Below are positions 32,370-41,431 of a stretch of 64,000 nt of DNA, piece after piece. Positions within the stretch are counted from its first letter, which is position 1; the number at the start of each line of letters is the position of its first letter. The notes under the pieces are model-generated. The model did not search any database. It saw only the letters and a program-made list of their open reading frames with translations, and was not told the DNA's origin. The position numbers were made by a program, and so were the translations under genes. Source of the DNA: Paenibacillus plantarum (lineage in GTDB: Bacteria; Bacillota; Bacilli; Paenibacillales; NBRC-103111); assembly GCF_013141695.1 (NCBI RefSeq), contig NZ_WHNY01000074.1, positions 62,001 through 126,000 on the forward strand. Direction: 5' to 3'.

Positions 32370-32827
32370 TTCGCATTCACTCCTTCGAATTTTTCTCTCG
32401 TTTGTAGTATGTACCGTAGATCTTGTAAATCAGCCTCCATGACCTGCCGACTAGGCTCCCTTATGAAACTGGAACGCTCTTCGAGCTTCCGCAATTCGAG
32501 CTCATACTTGCCACGGTCCGCAGGAATCGGCATTTGGAGCGCCCAGTGCAGAGCATCTTCCTCCGAGCTGACATCGATCAGGGTATATTCCGCTAGGAGC
32601 TCTTGATGAATGGGAAAAGGTCCCACCAGTAGCTCCGGCTCCCCGCCTTGTGATGGATAACAGATGCGAATTCCAGCCCAGCTTGGCTGAAGCTCCTCTT
32701 CTGCAAGCAGCACGCCCGCCATGGCTAATGACTTCTTGTAGGCCTTCATTTGATCAATGTAGGTTTGGCTTTGTTTGACTCTCGCTTCCGAGAATCCTGT
32801 TGCCTTCACCATCAATATATAGCGCAA
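32366..32827 (-). CDS. YCII/DGPF-domain protein, second copy
   Basis: This 153-residue protein begins RYILMVKATGFSEA and has LLVGPFPIHQELLAEYTLIDV and ALHWALQMP, the pattern of DGPF/YCII proteins that accompany ECF42 sigma factors. The start is a TTG immediately after the sigma-factor stop, with AGGAGGGG upstream. The more usual DGPF reads VGPF here. It is a paralogue of the product of 34087-34521. Confidence 0.87.
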   Translation of the reverse strand: MRYILMVKATGFSEARVKQSQTYIDQMKAYKKSLAMAGVLLAEEELQPSWAGIRICYPSQGGEPELLVGPFPIHQELLAEYTLIDVSSEEDALHWALQMPIPADRGKYELELRKLEERSSFIREPSRQVMEADLQDLRYILQTREKFEGVNAK

Positions 32828-34090
32828 CTAGCGTTCCCCTCCTTCACATTCGGCCGCCCGCTTCATTAAAACAGAACGTTCTCGCTCATTCCTCGTCATA
32901 GATGCGGCTCGTTCAAATTCCACCCGGGCTTCGTCCACCCGCCCCAGCTTCACTAGAAGATCACCGCGTACGCTCGGCAGCAGATGGTACCCTTGTAAGG
33001 AAGGTTCAGCCTTCAGTTCATCAACTAGCTGCAATCCAAAAGCCGGTCCAAACGCCATCGAAATCGCGACTGCTCGGTTTAATTCGACGATTGGCGAAGG
33101 AGCTACGCGCGATAGCGCTTCGTAGAGAGCGGCAATTCGGACCCAATCCGTCTCTGCTGCAGTCACCGCCTGCGCATGGCAGGCGGCAATAGCAGCTTGG
33201 AGCGAATAGGGGCCAAGGGGCCTTCCGATCTTGCGGCTGCGATCTAGAGCAGCCAAACCACGGCGGATCAGCAGCTGATCCCACATCCCCCGATTTTGAT
33301 CCATAAGAAGGATGGGTTCCCCCTTGGCGTTTACCCTGGTTTTTAACCTCGAAGATTGAATCTCCATTAAGGCAACCAGTCCGTGAACCTCCGGTTCCAT
33401 CGGGCTAATCTCGGCAATCATGCGTCCCAGTCTTAGTGCCTCCTGACACAGGACCGGACGAATCCACTGTTCCCCGGAGGTTGCCGAGTATCCTTCGTTA
33501 AACATCAAATAAATAACCTCTAGTACAGCAGTCAGACGGTCTTGGCGCTCTTCCGCTGATGGCACCTCGAAAGGGACTTTCTCGGCACTCAGAGTTCGCT
33601 TCGCTCGGACAATTCGCTGAGCAATCGTGGCTTCAGCGACAAGGAATGAACGTGCGATTTCATCAGTGGTTAGCCCGCATAGAAGCCGAAGCGTCAGAGC
33701 CACTCTAGCGTCCTGAGATAACACGGGATGGCAGGTCATGTAGATGAGACGAAGCAGATCGTCGCCGATCTCACCGTCCAAAGCCTGATCAATGTCTTCA
33801 ATCGTATATAAATCCATACTTTGTGCGATCTCTACATACTTCTGATCACGTAATTTATGCCTGCGCATATCATCAATCGCGCGTCGCTTGGCAGTCGTCA
33901 TCAGCCAAGCACCAGGCTTGTCTGGAATTCCGATGTCCGGCCATCGATCGAGGGCAATTAACAGCGCATCTTGCGCAAGATCCTCCGCTAGTCCCACGTC
34001 CCGCGTCATTCGCGTTAACCCTGCGATAATTTTAGCTGACTCGATTCGCCATATCGCATCGATCGTTCGATGTGTAAGAGATAAGCTCAC
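32828..34090 (-). CDS. RNA polymerase sigma factor, ECF42-type with long C-terminal extension
   Basis: This 420-residue protein has sigma region 2 (DLAQDALLIALDRWP, AWLMTTAKRRAIDD) and region 4 (LTLRLLCGLTTDEIARSFLV, TIAQRIVRAKR). A helical extension of about 230 residues follows, with FNEGYSATSG and ELNRAVAISMA. This is the SigJ/ECF42 layout, and in that group the extension is needed for activity. No anti-sigma gene is seen, which fits the group. The start is a GTG overlapping the upstream YCII stop (GTGA). YCII genes lie on both sides. Confidence 0.92.
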   Translation of the reverse strand: MSLSLTHRTIDAIWRIESAKIIAGLTRMTRDVGLAEDLAQDALLIALDRWPDIGIPDKPGAWLMTTAKRRAIDDMRRHKLRDQKYVEIAQSMDLYTIEDIDQALDGEIGDDLLRLIYMTCHPVLSQDARVALTLRLLCGLTTDEIARSFLVAEATIAQRIVRAKRTLSAEKVPFEVPSAEERQDRLTAVLEVIYLMFNEGYSATSGEQWIRPVLCQEALRLGRMIAEISPMEPEVHGLVALMEIQSSRLKTRVNAKGEPILLMDQNRGMWDQLLIRRGLAALDRSRKIGRPLGPYSLQAAIAACHAQAVTAAETDWVRIAALYEALSRVAPSPIVELNRAVAISMAFGPAFGLQLVDELKAEPSLQGYHLLPSVRGDLLVKLGRVDEARVEFERAASMTRNERERSVLMKRAAECEGGER

Positions 34091-34521
34091 GCCTTGTTCT
34101 GCTCCTGCGCTTGCTTGCGAAGTGCTGCATCTTTCTCTCGCATTTCCAGATCATCCGTAATCTCCTCCATTTCGAACACCTGTCTGAGTTCAATTTCACC
34201 TTGCCCGAATCCGTGGGGATCTGGCATGCGAAGTGCCCACTCTATCGCTTCTTCCCTTGATTTGACTTCAATCAGCGTATAGCCCGCGATCATTTCTTTC
34301 GCTTCTGTAAACGGACCATCCACTACCTTCGGTTTGGCCCCCGGCTCCGGATAGGAAATCCGTATTCCGCTCGAGCTAGGTTGTAGTCCATCAGCAGCCA
34401 GTAAAACACCGGCTTTCACTAATTCCTCGTTATACTTTTGCATCGCCTCAATAAGTTCCTGGCTTGGTCTAGCCCCTGCCTCTGAATCTGTTGTTGCTTT
34501 CACGATCATCATAAATCTCAT
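34087..34521 (-). CDS. YCII/DGPF-domain protein, first copy
   Basis: This 144-residue protein begins RFMMIVKATTDSEAG and has VDGPFTEAKEMIAGYTLIEVKS and AIEWALRMPDP, with the DGPF motif intact. AGGAGGAG lies before the ATG. It heads the stretch YCII-sigma-YCII-DUF1801, which is one overlapping operon. DGPF proteins are the constant partners of ECF42 sigma factors; their role is unsettled. Confidence 0.92.
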   Translation of the reverse strand: MRFMMIVKATTDSEAGARPSQELIEAMQKYNEELVKAGVLLAADGLQPSSSGIRISYPEPGAKPKVVDGPFTEAKEMIAGYTLIEVKSREEAIEWALRMPDPHGFGQGEIELRQVFEMEEITDDLEMREKDAALRKQAQEQNKA

Positions 34522-34556
34522 CTGTGTTCTCCTCCTATTATTGTGATGTACTACGC

Positions 34557-35369
34557 TTATTTTCCGCCTAAAAAGAAATCCTTAAGAGCCATCGAAATGA
34601 GTTTCGCATTGAGTTTCTTCGTATGTCCAAGCCCTTTCTTACTAAGTAGCTGCGCATTAGGCAGTACGTCTGCCAGTTCCTGTGCGCCGTGGCGCAGTGA
34701 AGCTGGACTCTCAATACCTTCGAGCACAAGCGTTGGCATCGTGACGGTTCGCCATACTTCTCTTGGCAGTGGCTTTCCCTCGAAATAGCCGTCCAACAAA
34801 GCCGCATCATAAGGAAGTGTGTGTGCCACAGCCATGAGATTGGACCATACGGATCGCATCATTCGCATCATACTCACAACGAACGAAGGAGCACCCATCC
34901 CCTGTGTCATGAAATACTTGATAGCCTCCGCCCGCTGATTAGCAGCAATGAGCTTCGTAACGTGCTGCACGAAATCTTTTGGCGCTCTACGATCCGTGGC
35001 TTTCACTACAAATGGGGGTTCATGCAACACTAATTTCGTTATCTTGGCCCCCCTCGCTGCTGCCTGAAGCGCAAGCACCGCCCCAGAGGACAATCCCCAT
35101 ACATACGCAGAACCGCCAGCCTCATCAATCATCGCCTGCAGATCTTCGAACTCCCTCTCCGTCTCATAGGGCTGGGTATCTCCGCTATCCCCACGACCAC
35201 GACGATCGTAGTTATACACGGTGAAGTGCTGCGAAAGCAACTTCGCCAGCTCCACCTGGCCGGGGAATTTGCGGTAGCTGAATGCACCTGCTACCAAAAT
35301 GAGCGCAGGGCCTTGCCCCTCTCTGTCGTAAGCGATTTTGGTGCCGTCCTTCGAAGTCGTTATGTGCAT
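34557..35369 (-). CDS. Alpha/beta hydrolase
   Basis: This 270-residue cytoplasmic hydrolase has an oxyanion/strand region LILVAGAFSYRKF, the NYDRRGRGDS loop, the nucleophile elbow GLSSGA and a C-terminal GLGHTKK carrying the catalytic His. AAGGAGG lies six bases before the ATG at 35369; the longer frame to 35444 is rejected. It is 35 bases upstream of the ECF42 operon and may share its transcript. The family covers esterases and haloperoxidase-like enzymes; the substrate is unknown. Confidence 0.88.
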   Translation of the reverse strand: MHITTSKDGTKIAYDREGQGPALILVAGAFSYRKFPGQVELAKLLSQHFTVYNYDRRGRGDSGDTQPYETEREFEDLQAMIDEAGGSAYVWGLSSGAVLALQAAARGAKITKLVLHEPPFVVKATDRRAPKDFVQHVTKLIAANQRAEAIKYFMTQGMGAPSFVVSMMRMMRSVWSNLMAVAHTLPYDAALLDGYFEGKPLPREVWRTVTMPTLVLEGIESPASLRHGAQELADVLPNAQLLSKKGLGHTKKLNAKLISMALKDFFLGGK

Positions 35370-35518
35370 GTTCAACCTCCTTTTCTTTCTAACAAATTTG
35401 CTCTCTATATGGACGACGAATAGATTTCGATGAAATCGACACAACGAAAAACTTTTTTTGAAAAATATAATTAAATTCTCTAAGTAACAGGAAAACCCTT
35501 CCTATTCTCGCCTAAATT

Positions 35519-35553
35519 AAAAACAGCCTAAGACACCTAAGTGCCCTAGACTG
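35519..35553 (-). terminator. Terminator after the Nif3 gene
   Basis: On the minus strand CAGTCTA pairs with TAGGCTG and CAC with GTG. Five T residues follow. Confidence 0.8.
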
Positions 35554-35570
35554 CTTCTATTTCATCTTTA

Positions 35571-36362
35571 TCAAATCCGCTGAACCGCAAGCGGGCACTC
35601 AATGAAAGTAACTTGCACCTCAGGAAACGCCTCGCGTACCATCTCTACGACGGTCTGCATCCCTGCTTCTTCGCTCTTCTGGTGCCCCGTTACGATCAGT
35701 GCCTTCGCCAGTCCCATATCCGCGGCGTCCCTCACATATTCGTTCGTTTCCCATTCATTGGCCTCGCCAACAATCAGCAACTCGATATCCTGACTTCCAA
35801 GGAACTTGATATGAGAATGACCACCGGACGCTCCTGGCAGTAGGCCCATACGTTTTACGGACAGATCCGGATCCCCGGCCACTAGCATATGTTCTATGCC
35901 TAGTTTACTTTTCAGATGAGCAACAATGGTGCGTACGGTATGCACTTCATCAGGAGGCAATATCAGCAGCTTCATATTCTCAGGACTTGCATACGATTCC
36001 CATTCTAACTGCTTCAACATGCCTACCTGAATACCGTCTGGTCTATAGCTATGTACGTAATCGTGCAAGCGAAAAATCGCAATACCCGATTCCTTGATGA
36101 GCGCGCGCTTCTTTTCATACACAGGATCCCCGCTTAACCACTCGCCTTCATCCAAATGGTTGTAATACGTCGGTTCGTGGGTGATGATGAGATCGACACC
36201 TGTTTCGACAGCTTGCTTAATTGCCGCATACGTCGTCATAAATACAACAGCCACTTTCCGAACTTCCGCATCCATCCGTCCGCTTTTCAGCGTATCTACT
36301 GTCTTCTCTAGTTGTCCAACGGGTTCAATCAGGCGATCTAGCACCATTTCCACCGTAATCAT
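35571..36362 (-). CDS. Nif3-like dinuclear metal-centre hexameric protein
   Basis: This 263-residue protein has the NIF3 metal-site motifs DLIITHEPTYY (about 58-68) and RLHDYVHS, with a second His/Glu set in the C-terminal half (GGHSH, GEANEWE). The length is that of the short Nif3 form. The family is annotated as GTP cyclohydrolase I type 2-like, but the true role is uncertain. GGGGAGG lies upstream of the ATG. It is the last gene of a minus-strand set with the DUF402 and nucleotidyltransferase-like genes. Confidence 0.9.
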   Translation of the reverse strand: MITVEMVLDRLIEPVGQLEKTVDTLKSGRMDAEVRKVAVVFMTTYAAIKQAVETGVDLIITHEPTYYNHLDEGEWLSGDPVYEKKRALIKESGIAIFRLHDYVHSYRPDGIQVGMLKQLEWESYASPENMKLLILPPDEVHTVRTIVAHLKSKLGIEHMLVAGDPDLSVKRMGLLPGASGGHSHIKFLGSQDIELLIVGEANEWETNEYVRDAADMGLAKALIVTGHQKSEEAGMQTVVEMVREAFPEVQVTFIECPLAVQRI

Positions 36363-36395
36363 GATAAGTGAAACCTCCCCATCGTTTCGTAATCC

Positions 36396-36911
36396 TTACC
36401 TGCATGACCTAGGAATACAATTCATGAACTTTTCGAGATAACCATCAAACGGAAATTCCTTTTTCTGGGCCTTTTCCTTCAATGCCACTAGCTCTTGCTC
36501 GGCTTGCTGAATCAGATCAACGGGATACCCGAATTGAATCGCATGGGCTGCGAATTCATCTTCATCAACTACCTGCCAGACACCATTTCTTCTCACGTAA
36601 TCTAAGTCCAAATCGACAAAAGAAACGGTGTTCCCCTTCATCACTGCCGGCTGATTGATATTACAATAAAACTGTTCTAATCTGCCGTCAACAACTTCAG
36701 CACTAACTGTAAACCAAGAATCAAAAGAGAAAAATTCAATAGACCAATTATCAATCGTAAATACACTTTGCTTCGTGTAATGATGCAGCTGTCTTCCATA
36801 CTCACCGAGAACAACAATATGCGAATCTGTCTTTTCTAGTAAGGTTGTGTTCCATTCGTAATGGAGACGATTGCCATATTTTAATGCCTGAATCGTGATT
36901 TGATTTGCCAT
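36396..36911 (-). CDS. DUF402 (FomD/nucleoside-diphosphatase-like) protein
   Basis: This 171-residue protein has the DUF402 core FYCNINQPA, SFVDLDLDYVRR, VVDEDEFAAH and a C-terminal helix QQAEQELVALKEKAQ. Acidic residues in DLDLDY and DEDEF are the family's metal ligands. Characterised relatives are nucleoside di- or triphosphatases. An AAAGGATG site precedes the ATG. It follows the nucleotidyltransferase-like gene by 12 bases. Confidence 0.87.
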   Translation of the reverse strand: MANQITIQALKYGNRLHYEWNTTLLEKTDSHIVVLGEYGRQLHHYTKQSVFTIDNWSIEFFSFDSWFTVSAEVVDGRLEQFYCNINQPAVMKGNTVSFVDLDLDYVRRNGVWQVVDEDEFAAHAIQFGYPVDLIQQAEQELVALKEKAQKKEFPFDGYLEKFMNCIPRSCR

Positions 36912-36923
36912 TGTTTCATCCTT

Positions 36924-37451
36924 TTACGTTTCGATCAGCGATCTGATTTCCCCCATGATCGGATCAGGGAGCGGTTCATTCATCAGTCTGATAAGAATGT
37001 CTTTATTAGCACCGACTTCTTTCAAATAGGACAGCAATATCGCCGCCTTCGCACTCCTATTCATCAGAGCATAGGCAACGAACCAGACTTCAGGGCTGCC
37101 AACTTGAATACCGTTCCACGTAGCGCTCGGAATGGAGGGAAGTCTGCATAGACCTAAATCCGTGTAGATCGAGAGCCTTCCTATAATCTCTACCTGAGGT
37201 GCATCACTATGTACGACTAGCTTATAGTCCGTGCCAAATGGGTAATCCCCACTCGTTATTTCTTCGATGTGCTCGTGCTGCAACGCATTCTTGACCTGAT
37301 CTTTCGGGGCATCAACCATGACATCCCAGTCACCCACCGTGTTGGTTAAACCAAGGCTTAGCATTAAGCCGCTGCCACCTAACGAGTAACGAATGCCGGA
37401 TTGATCTAAGGTTTGAGTTACAGTAACTAGGTTCCCTATATCTGGAATCAC
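36924..37451 (-). CDS. Nucleotidyltransferase-like protein
   Basis: This 175-residue protein contains YSLGGSGLMLSLGL followed by VGDWDVMVDAP, matching the G[GS]...DxD pattern of minimal nucleotidyltransferases and AbiEii/MNT-like folds. A helical C-terminus follows. The start is a GTG with AAGGAG nine bases upstream. It is coupled in position to the DUF402 gene. Whether it is an active transferase is not certain. Confidence 0.65.
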   Translation of the reverse strand: MIPDIGNLVTVTQTLDQSGIRYSLGGSGLMLSLGLTNTVGDWDVMVDAPKDQVKNALQHEHIEEITSGDYPFGTDYKLVVHSDAPQVEIIGRLSIYTDLGLCRLPSIPSATWNGIQVGSPEVWFVAYALMNRSAKAAILLSYLKEVGANKDILIRLMNEPLPDPIMGEIRSLIET

Positions 37452-37508
37452 TTGTGGCTCTCCTTTTTAAAAAATAACCGAATACACTTTCTTCTATTCT
37501 ACCACGTT

Positions 37509-38858
37509 TCACTTCTTGTTCAATTCAATCCCCGTAGTTCGCTTCTGTTCCTTCCAAAAAGCATCCCACTTACTTAGCGTTTCCTCGATCGTGGCATTCC
37601 CTGACAGCAGTGCCTGCCCCGATTCCATCGCTACCTTGTCCCAGTTGCTGTTGCCTGGATATTGGTAAGGCGGTTTGAAGAGAAGGAAAGTATCTGGCTT
37701 GAGTGTCATATCGAGCAAGGTTTTATAGGGACCCGTTTGAAAAAATGCATCAGAAACCGCGGAGGTGTGAATCGGTATCAGGCCGTATTTTTTGGATAAT
37801 TCCGTATTTTGCTTAGCTCCGGAAAGAAAAGCAATCAGCTTCCATGCTTCCTCTTTATGTTTGGAATACGAGGCAATTCCCCAGCCGGCTCCGCCTACAC
37901 TGACAAGCGCATTCCCTTTAGGGCCTATTGGCAGGGGGGCCGTGGCCCACGTTCCTGGCTGCATTTTATCTTGTATCGTTTGAATAACATCCGGATCCTG
38001 GAGCAATATCCCTGTCACACTTGAGGTGAACGCCTCCACCTGTTCTTGGAATCCCCAATAAATCGAATCGGGTGGCGAAGCTTCCTTATACAGGTTCAGA
38101 TATAATTCCATCGCTTTCACCGATTCAGGTGTGGTGTAAATCGTCGACCCGTCATTCAGAAATTGACCATCCTCCAGATTTACGCGATCACCATTATAAG
38201 CCCGGATCAACGTATCTGAGATAGAAATCGACCCTTTCGCGCCACGAAAAGAAAAGCCATACTGATTCTTAGCAGGGTCTGTTAATTTTTTACTCGTTTC
38301 ATACATCTCTTCCCAGGAAGAAGGTGGTTTAAGGCCCGCAGCCTCCAGCCAATCCTTCCTGTAAAACATTTGGCGTTGATACAAGCCGTTCGCTATAAAG
38401 TAATTCTTACGTCCCACAACTGAGATCGACTTGGCTGCATTCGACAGCGTATTGAGTTCATCCCAAGTGGACATGTAGGTGTTTAAAGGATCAATGTAGC
38501 CTTGGCTCGCCAAATCAGCGACATTAATATCTCTGACTTCCATAACGTCGAGCTCTTGCTTCACATTCAGCATCGTCTTGATGGTAATATCCGCCTGCGA
38601 AAATGGAGGTGATATTAGTTCCACACGGATATTGGGGTTTTGGCTTTCGAATTGGGTAAGTAAGCTTTTTAAAATCACCGTTCGACTCGGATTCGTCAAG
38701 CTCTCGATCATGCGCAGCGTTACTTTCGTGTCGCCCGATGGTGATGAACTTGGCAAGGGATGCTCCTGACTGGAACACCCCATTACGAAGATCATAAGTA
38801 CAATCCAACTCATGGCAATTAACCGATTCTTCCTTTCCCGTTGTTTCATTCTCATCAT
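37509..38858 (-). CDS. Extracellular sugar-binding lipoprotein, family 1
   Basis: This 449-residue lipoprotein has a lipobox FVMGC (Cys about 28), then a maltose/multiple-sugar-binding fold: ALLTQFESQNPNIRVELIS in variant form, YYFIANGLYQRQMFYRKDWLE in part, PSSWEEMYETSKKL, and GGAGWGIASYSKHKEEAWKLI. It starts 24 bases after the GGDEF-EAL gene, so they are cotranscribed, and no permease is nearby. It may act as a ligand sensor for that receptor rather than as an import component (inference). Confidence 0.88.
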   Translation of the reverse strand: MMRMKQRERKNRLIAMSWIVLMIFVMGCSSQEHPLPSSSPSGDTKVTLRMIESLTNPSRTVILKSLLTQFESQNPNIRVELISPPFSQADITIKTMLNVKQELDVMEVRDINVADLASQGYIDPLNTYMSTWDELNTLSNAAKSISVVGRKNYFIANGLYQRQMFYRKDWLEAAGLKPPSSWEEMYETSKKLTDPAKNQYGFSFRGAKGSISISDTLIRAYNGDRVNLEDGQFLNDGSTIYTTPESVKAMELYLNLYKEASPPDSIYWGFQEQVEAFTSSVTGILLQDPDVIQTIQDKMQPGTWATAPLPIGPKGNALVSVGGAGWGIASYSKHKEEAWKLIAFLSGAKQNTELSKKYGLIPIHTSAVSDAFFQTGPYKTLLDMTLKPDTFLLFKPPYQYPGNSNWDKVAMESGQALLSGNATIEETLSKWDAFWKEQKRTTGIELNKK

Positions 38859-38882
38859 GGTTTCCCCCTCACGCTCAAATGG

Positions 38883-41261
38883 TTAGCCATTATGTAATAA
38901 TTCCCCAGTTGTGTCAAACACCTTTCTCTCTGCCAGCAGTTCTGCACATTCGCTTGTCGGAATGGGACGGCTGTATATGTAACCCTGAATCTCATCGCAA
39001 TTGCAGGCTTGTAATAAAGCTACTTGTTCCATAGACTCAACGCCCTCGGCTGTCACTCGCAAATTCAAACTGTGCGCCATAATGATGATCGCTCCGACGA
39101 TAGCACGTTCTTTCTCATTGCTTACAATGTCATCCAGAAAGGATTTATCAATTTTCAACCGTTGAATCGGGAAGTTTTTCAAATAATTTAAGGAAGAATA
39201 GCCTGTACCGAAATCATCAATTGAAATTTTCACCCCTAAGGCATACAAGCCCTGCAAGGTTAAAATAACCTGCTCCACATCTTGCATCGCAATAGATTCC
39301 GTAATTTCCAACTCCAAATATTGCGGCTCCAAGCCTGTTTCCTCCAGGATCTGTGCAACGGTTTGGATAATCTCTGAATTCTGGAACTGGTGAATCGATA
39401 AGTTGACAGCTACATGCACCTTAGGGAGTCCTGCATCCTGCCAGGCTTTGTTTTGCTTACACGCTGTGTATAGAATCCATTTGCCAATGGGCACGATGAG
39501 CCGTGAGTACTCAGCAATTGGAATAAACTCCGATGGTGGAATGAAACCATGCTTCGGATGCTTCCATCTGGCTAGTGTTTCAACCCCGATGATACACCCC
39601 GAATCTAGTTCGATTTGAGGCTGATAATAGAGTGACAACTCATCCCGTTCTATCGCATGGCGTAAATCTCTTTCTAAAGAAAGTTTCTCATATGTATTTT
39701 TTTCCATCGCGGTGTTATAAAACTTATGATTATTTCTGCCGCTTTCCTTCGCACTGTACATCGCAGTATCCGCGTGCTTGGTTAGACTTTGGATATCTTT
39801 TCCATCCTGCGGATACATACTAACCCCTATACTAACAGAGACATGAAGCTCTTTCTCTTCATAATAGACAGGCTTCTGAATCTGAAAGGTGATCTCTTGG
39901 ATAATAGTCAATATCGCATCTGGATCCCCAGCGTTCGGTATCAGCACCAGAAATTCGTCCCCGCCAAACCGAGCGACGGTACATGATTTATCCAGCGTAA
40001 CTTCTAGTCGGCGCGCTGTTTCGATGAGCAGTTTGTCGCCAGCTTCATGACCAAATGTATCATTAATAATTTTGAACCTGTCCAAATCCAGAAAAAGAAC
40101 GGTAAATTCCAGCTTATGTTGTCGCGCTAACTGAATTTCTTTCTCAATAATCTCCATAAACAACTTCCGATTTGCTAAGTCCGTCAAGTGATCGTGGTAA
40201 GCCATATATCGGATTTTCTTCGCATTCCGCCGCCTCTGCAAGTAGTAGTTAAATAAGTAGGTAATGATCGCAATTCCGATCATACTAATCAACATACTAT
40301 TGCCAATGGTGTTCGCATCTTTAAATAATTCAGAGCCCGGGATCACAGCTTGTACAGTCCAATCACTGGCCGCTAATTTCTCAGCGACGACCAGTTGCAT
40401 CTCTCCATTCACCTTGACCGTTTTACTTTCGGAAGGATGTCCCGCTTGAATGGGATTCGCTTCGAACAGATTAGGAATTCGATAGAAGTCTCCTTCAATT
40501 TCTGAGTTCGTCCTCGTCAACAATTGATTATCTGGATTCAGAATGACCATCTCTCCACTTGGTATATCACCTATGGAACGCTTCAATACCTCAGAGCTGA
40601 TCTCAATGAGAAGCACATATTTCATACCTGAACTCAATTTAATGAGCCGATTGATAGCAAACGAGGGTTGTCCTAAATCCGAGTAACCGTATCTTTTCGT
40701 AGGGAGCCATCCAATTTCACCATTGGCAATAACCGCCCTCTGGAACCACGCTTCCTTACTATACTCGATTAATTCCGCATGCAGCGTATCCGTTGTAATT
40801 TCCTTCAGCTTCGGATCCACCGGGATCACGTGAATATTCGTGATATCACTTTTGCTAAAGAATCGAATGGAGAAGCTCTCCACAATTTTATTCCTAGCCA
40901 CGAATTTCTCGTTCTGACTTGTCGCTGCACTCCCATATATGCCCAGTTGATTCAACATTTCCTCATCGGTCAAAATATTAAAGGTTAAATCCTCGTAATT
41001 TCGAAAAATGATATTTAACGTGTCTCTGGATTGCGCAACCGTTTGCTTGGTGGTTGAGGTCACCTTGTCTATGACAATTTGCTGCGAATGGGAGTACGAA
41101 AAAAAACTGAATCCAACAAAGAGGATCGCTGTGCCGCCAACTGCCCAGACTAACAGCTTCAGACCCACCGACTGTACGCCCGGAGCCTTGCGGAACAAGT
41201 TAAAATCACGCCGCCATTGTCTAGCGAGCCTGGATAATAATTGTATCAAAAGGAAAGTCAA
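38883..41261 (-). CDS. Membrane-bound GGDEF-EAL cyclic-di-GMP protein with extracellular Cache-like domain
   Basis: This 792-residue protein has a membrane segment near 38-58, an extracellular Cache-like domain of about 250 residues, and a second segment near 312-335. A GGDEF domain follows at about 345-505 with an intact FGGDEF motif and DLDRFKIINDT. The EAL domain at about 520-770 has ETLARW in place of EALxRW but keeps VAVNLS, LEITES, DDFGTGYSS, KIDKSF and EGVE. It could make or break c-di-GMP. The start is uncertain: a TTG at 41261 abuts AGGAG and a TTG at 41249 is better spaced. Confidence 0.9.
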   Translation of the reverse strand: MTFLLIQLLSRLARQWRRDFNLFRKAPGVQSVGLKLLVWAVGGTAILFVGFSFFSYSHSQQIVIDKVTSTTKQTVAQSRDTLNIIFRNYEDLTFNILTDEEMLNQLGIYGSAATSQNEKFVARNKIVESFSIRFFSKSDITNIHVIPVDPKLKEITTDTLHAELIEYSKEAWFQRAVIANGEIGWLPTKRYGYSDLGQPSFAINRLIKLSSGMKYVLLIEISSEVLKRSIGDIPSGEMVILNPDNQLLTRTNSEIEGDFYRIPNLFEANPIQAGHPSESKTVKVNGEMQLVVAEKLAASDWTVQAVIPGSELFKDANTIGNSMLISMIGIAIITYLFNYYLQRRRNAKKIRYMAYHDHLTDLANRKLFMEIIEKEIQLARQHKLEFTVLFLDLDRFKIINDTFGHEAGDKLLIETARRLEVTLDKSCTVARFGGDEFLVLIPNAGDPDAILTIIQEITFQIQKPVYYEEKELHVSVSIGVSMYPQDGKDIQSLTKHADTAMYSAKESGRNNHKFYNTAMEKNTYEKLSLERDLRHAIERDELSLYYQPQIELDSGCIIGVETLARWKHPKHGFIPPSEFIPIAEYSRLIVPIGKWILYTACKQNKAWQDAGLPKVHVAVNLSIHQFQNSEIIQTVAQILEETGLEPQYLELEITESIAMQDVEQVILTLQGLYALGVKISIDDFGTGYSSLNYLKNFPIQRLKIDKSFLDDIVSNEKERAIVGAIIIMAHSLNLRVTAEGVESMEQVALLQACNCDEIQGYIYSRPIPTSECAELLAERKVFDTTGELLHNG

Positions 41262-41371
41262 CTCCTGTCTACTCTACCGTTACTGAACTAGAACCTTAAC
41301 TAGAACCTATCATAACCTATAAATGTTTAATATCTATATAGAAAATCATTAATAATGTATTAGCTACATGC

Positions 41372-41402
41372 AAAAAGGACCACCCTGTGTTGGGGTAGCC
41401 CT
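41372..41402 (-). terminator. Terminator after the TerD-vWA gene
   Basis: On the minus strand AGGGCTACCC pairs with GGGTGGTCCT (two wobble pairs, loop CAACACA). Five T residues follow. Confidence 0.85.
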
Positions 41403-41431
41403 TGAAATTGCGTTGTTAGGGTCCGGTTCCG

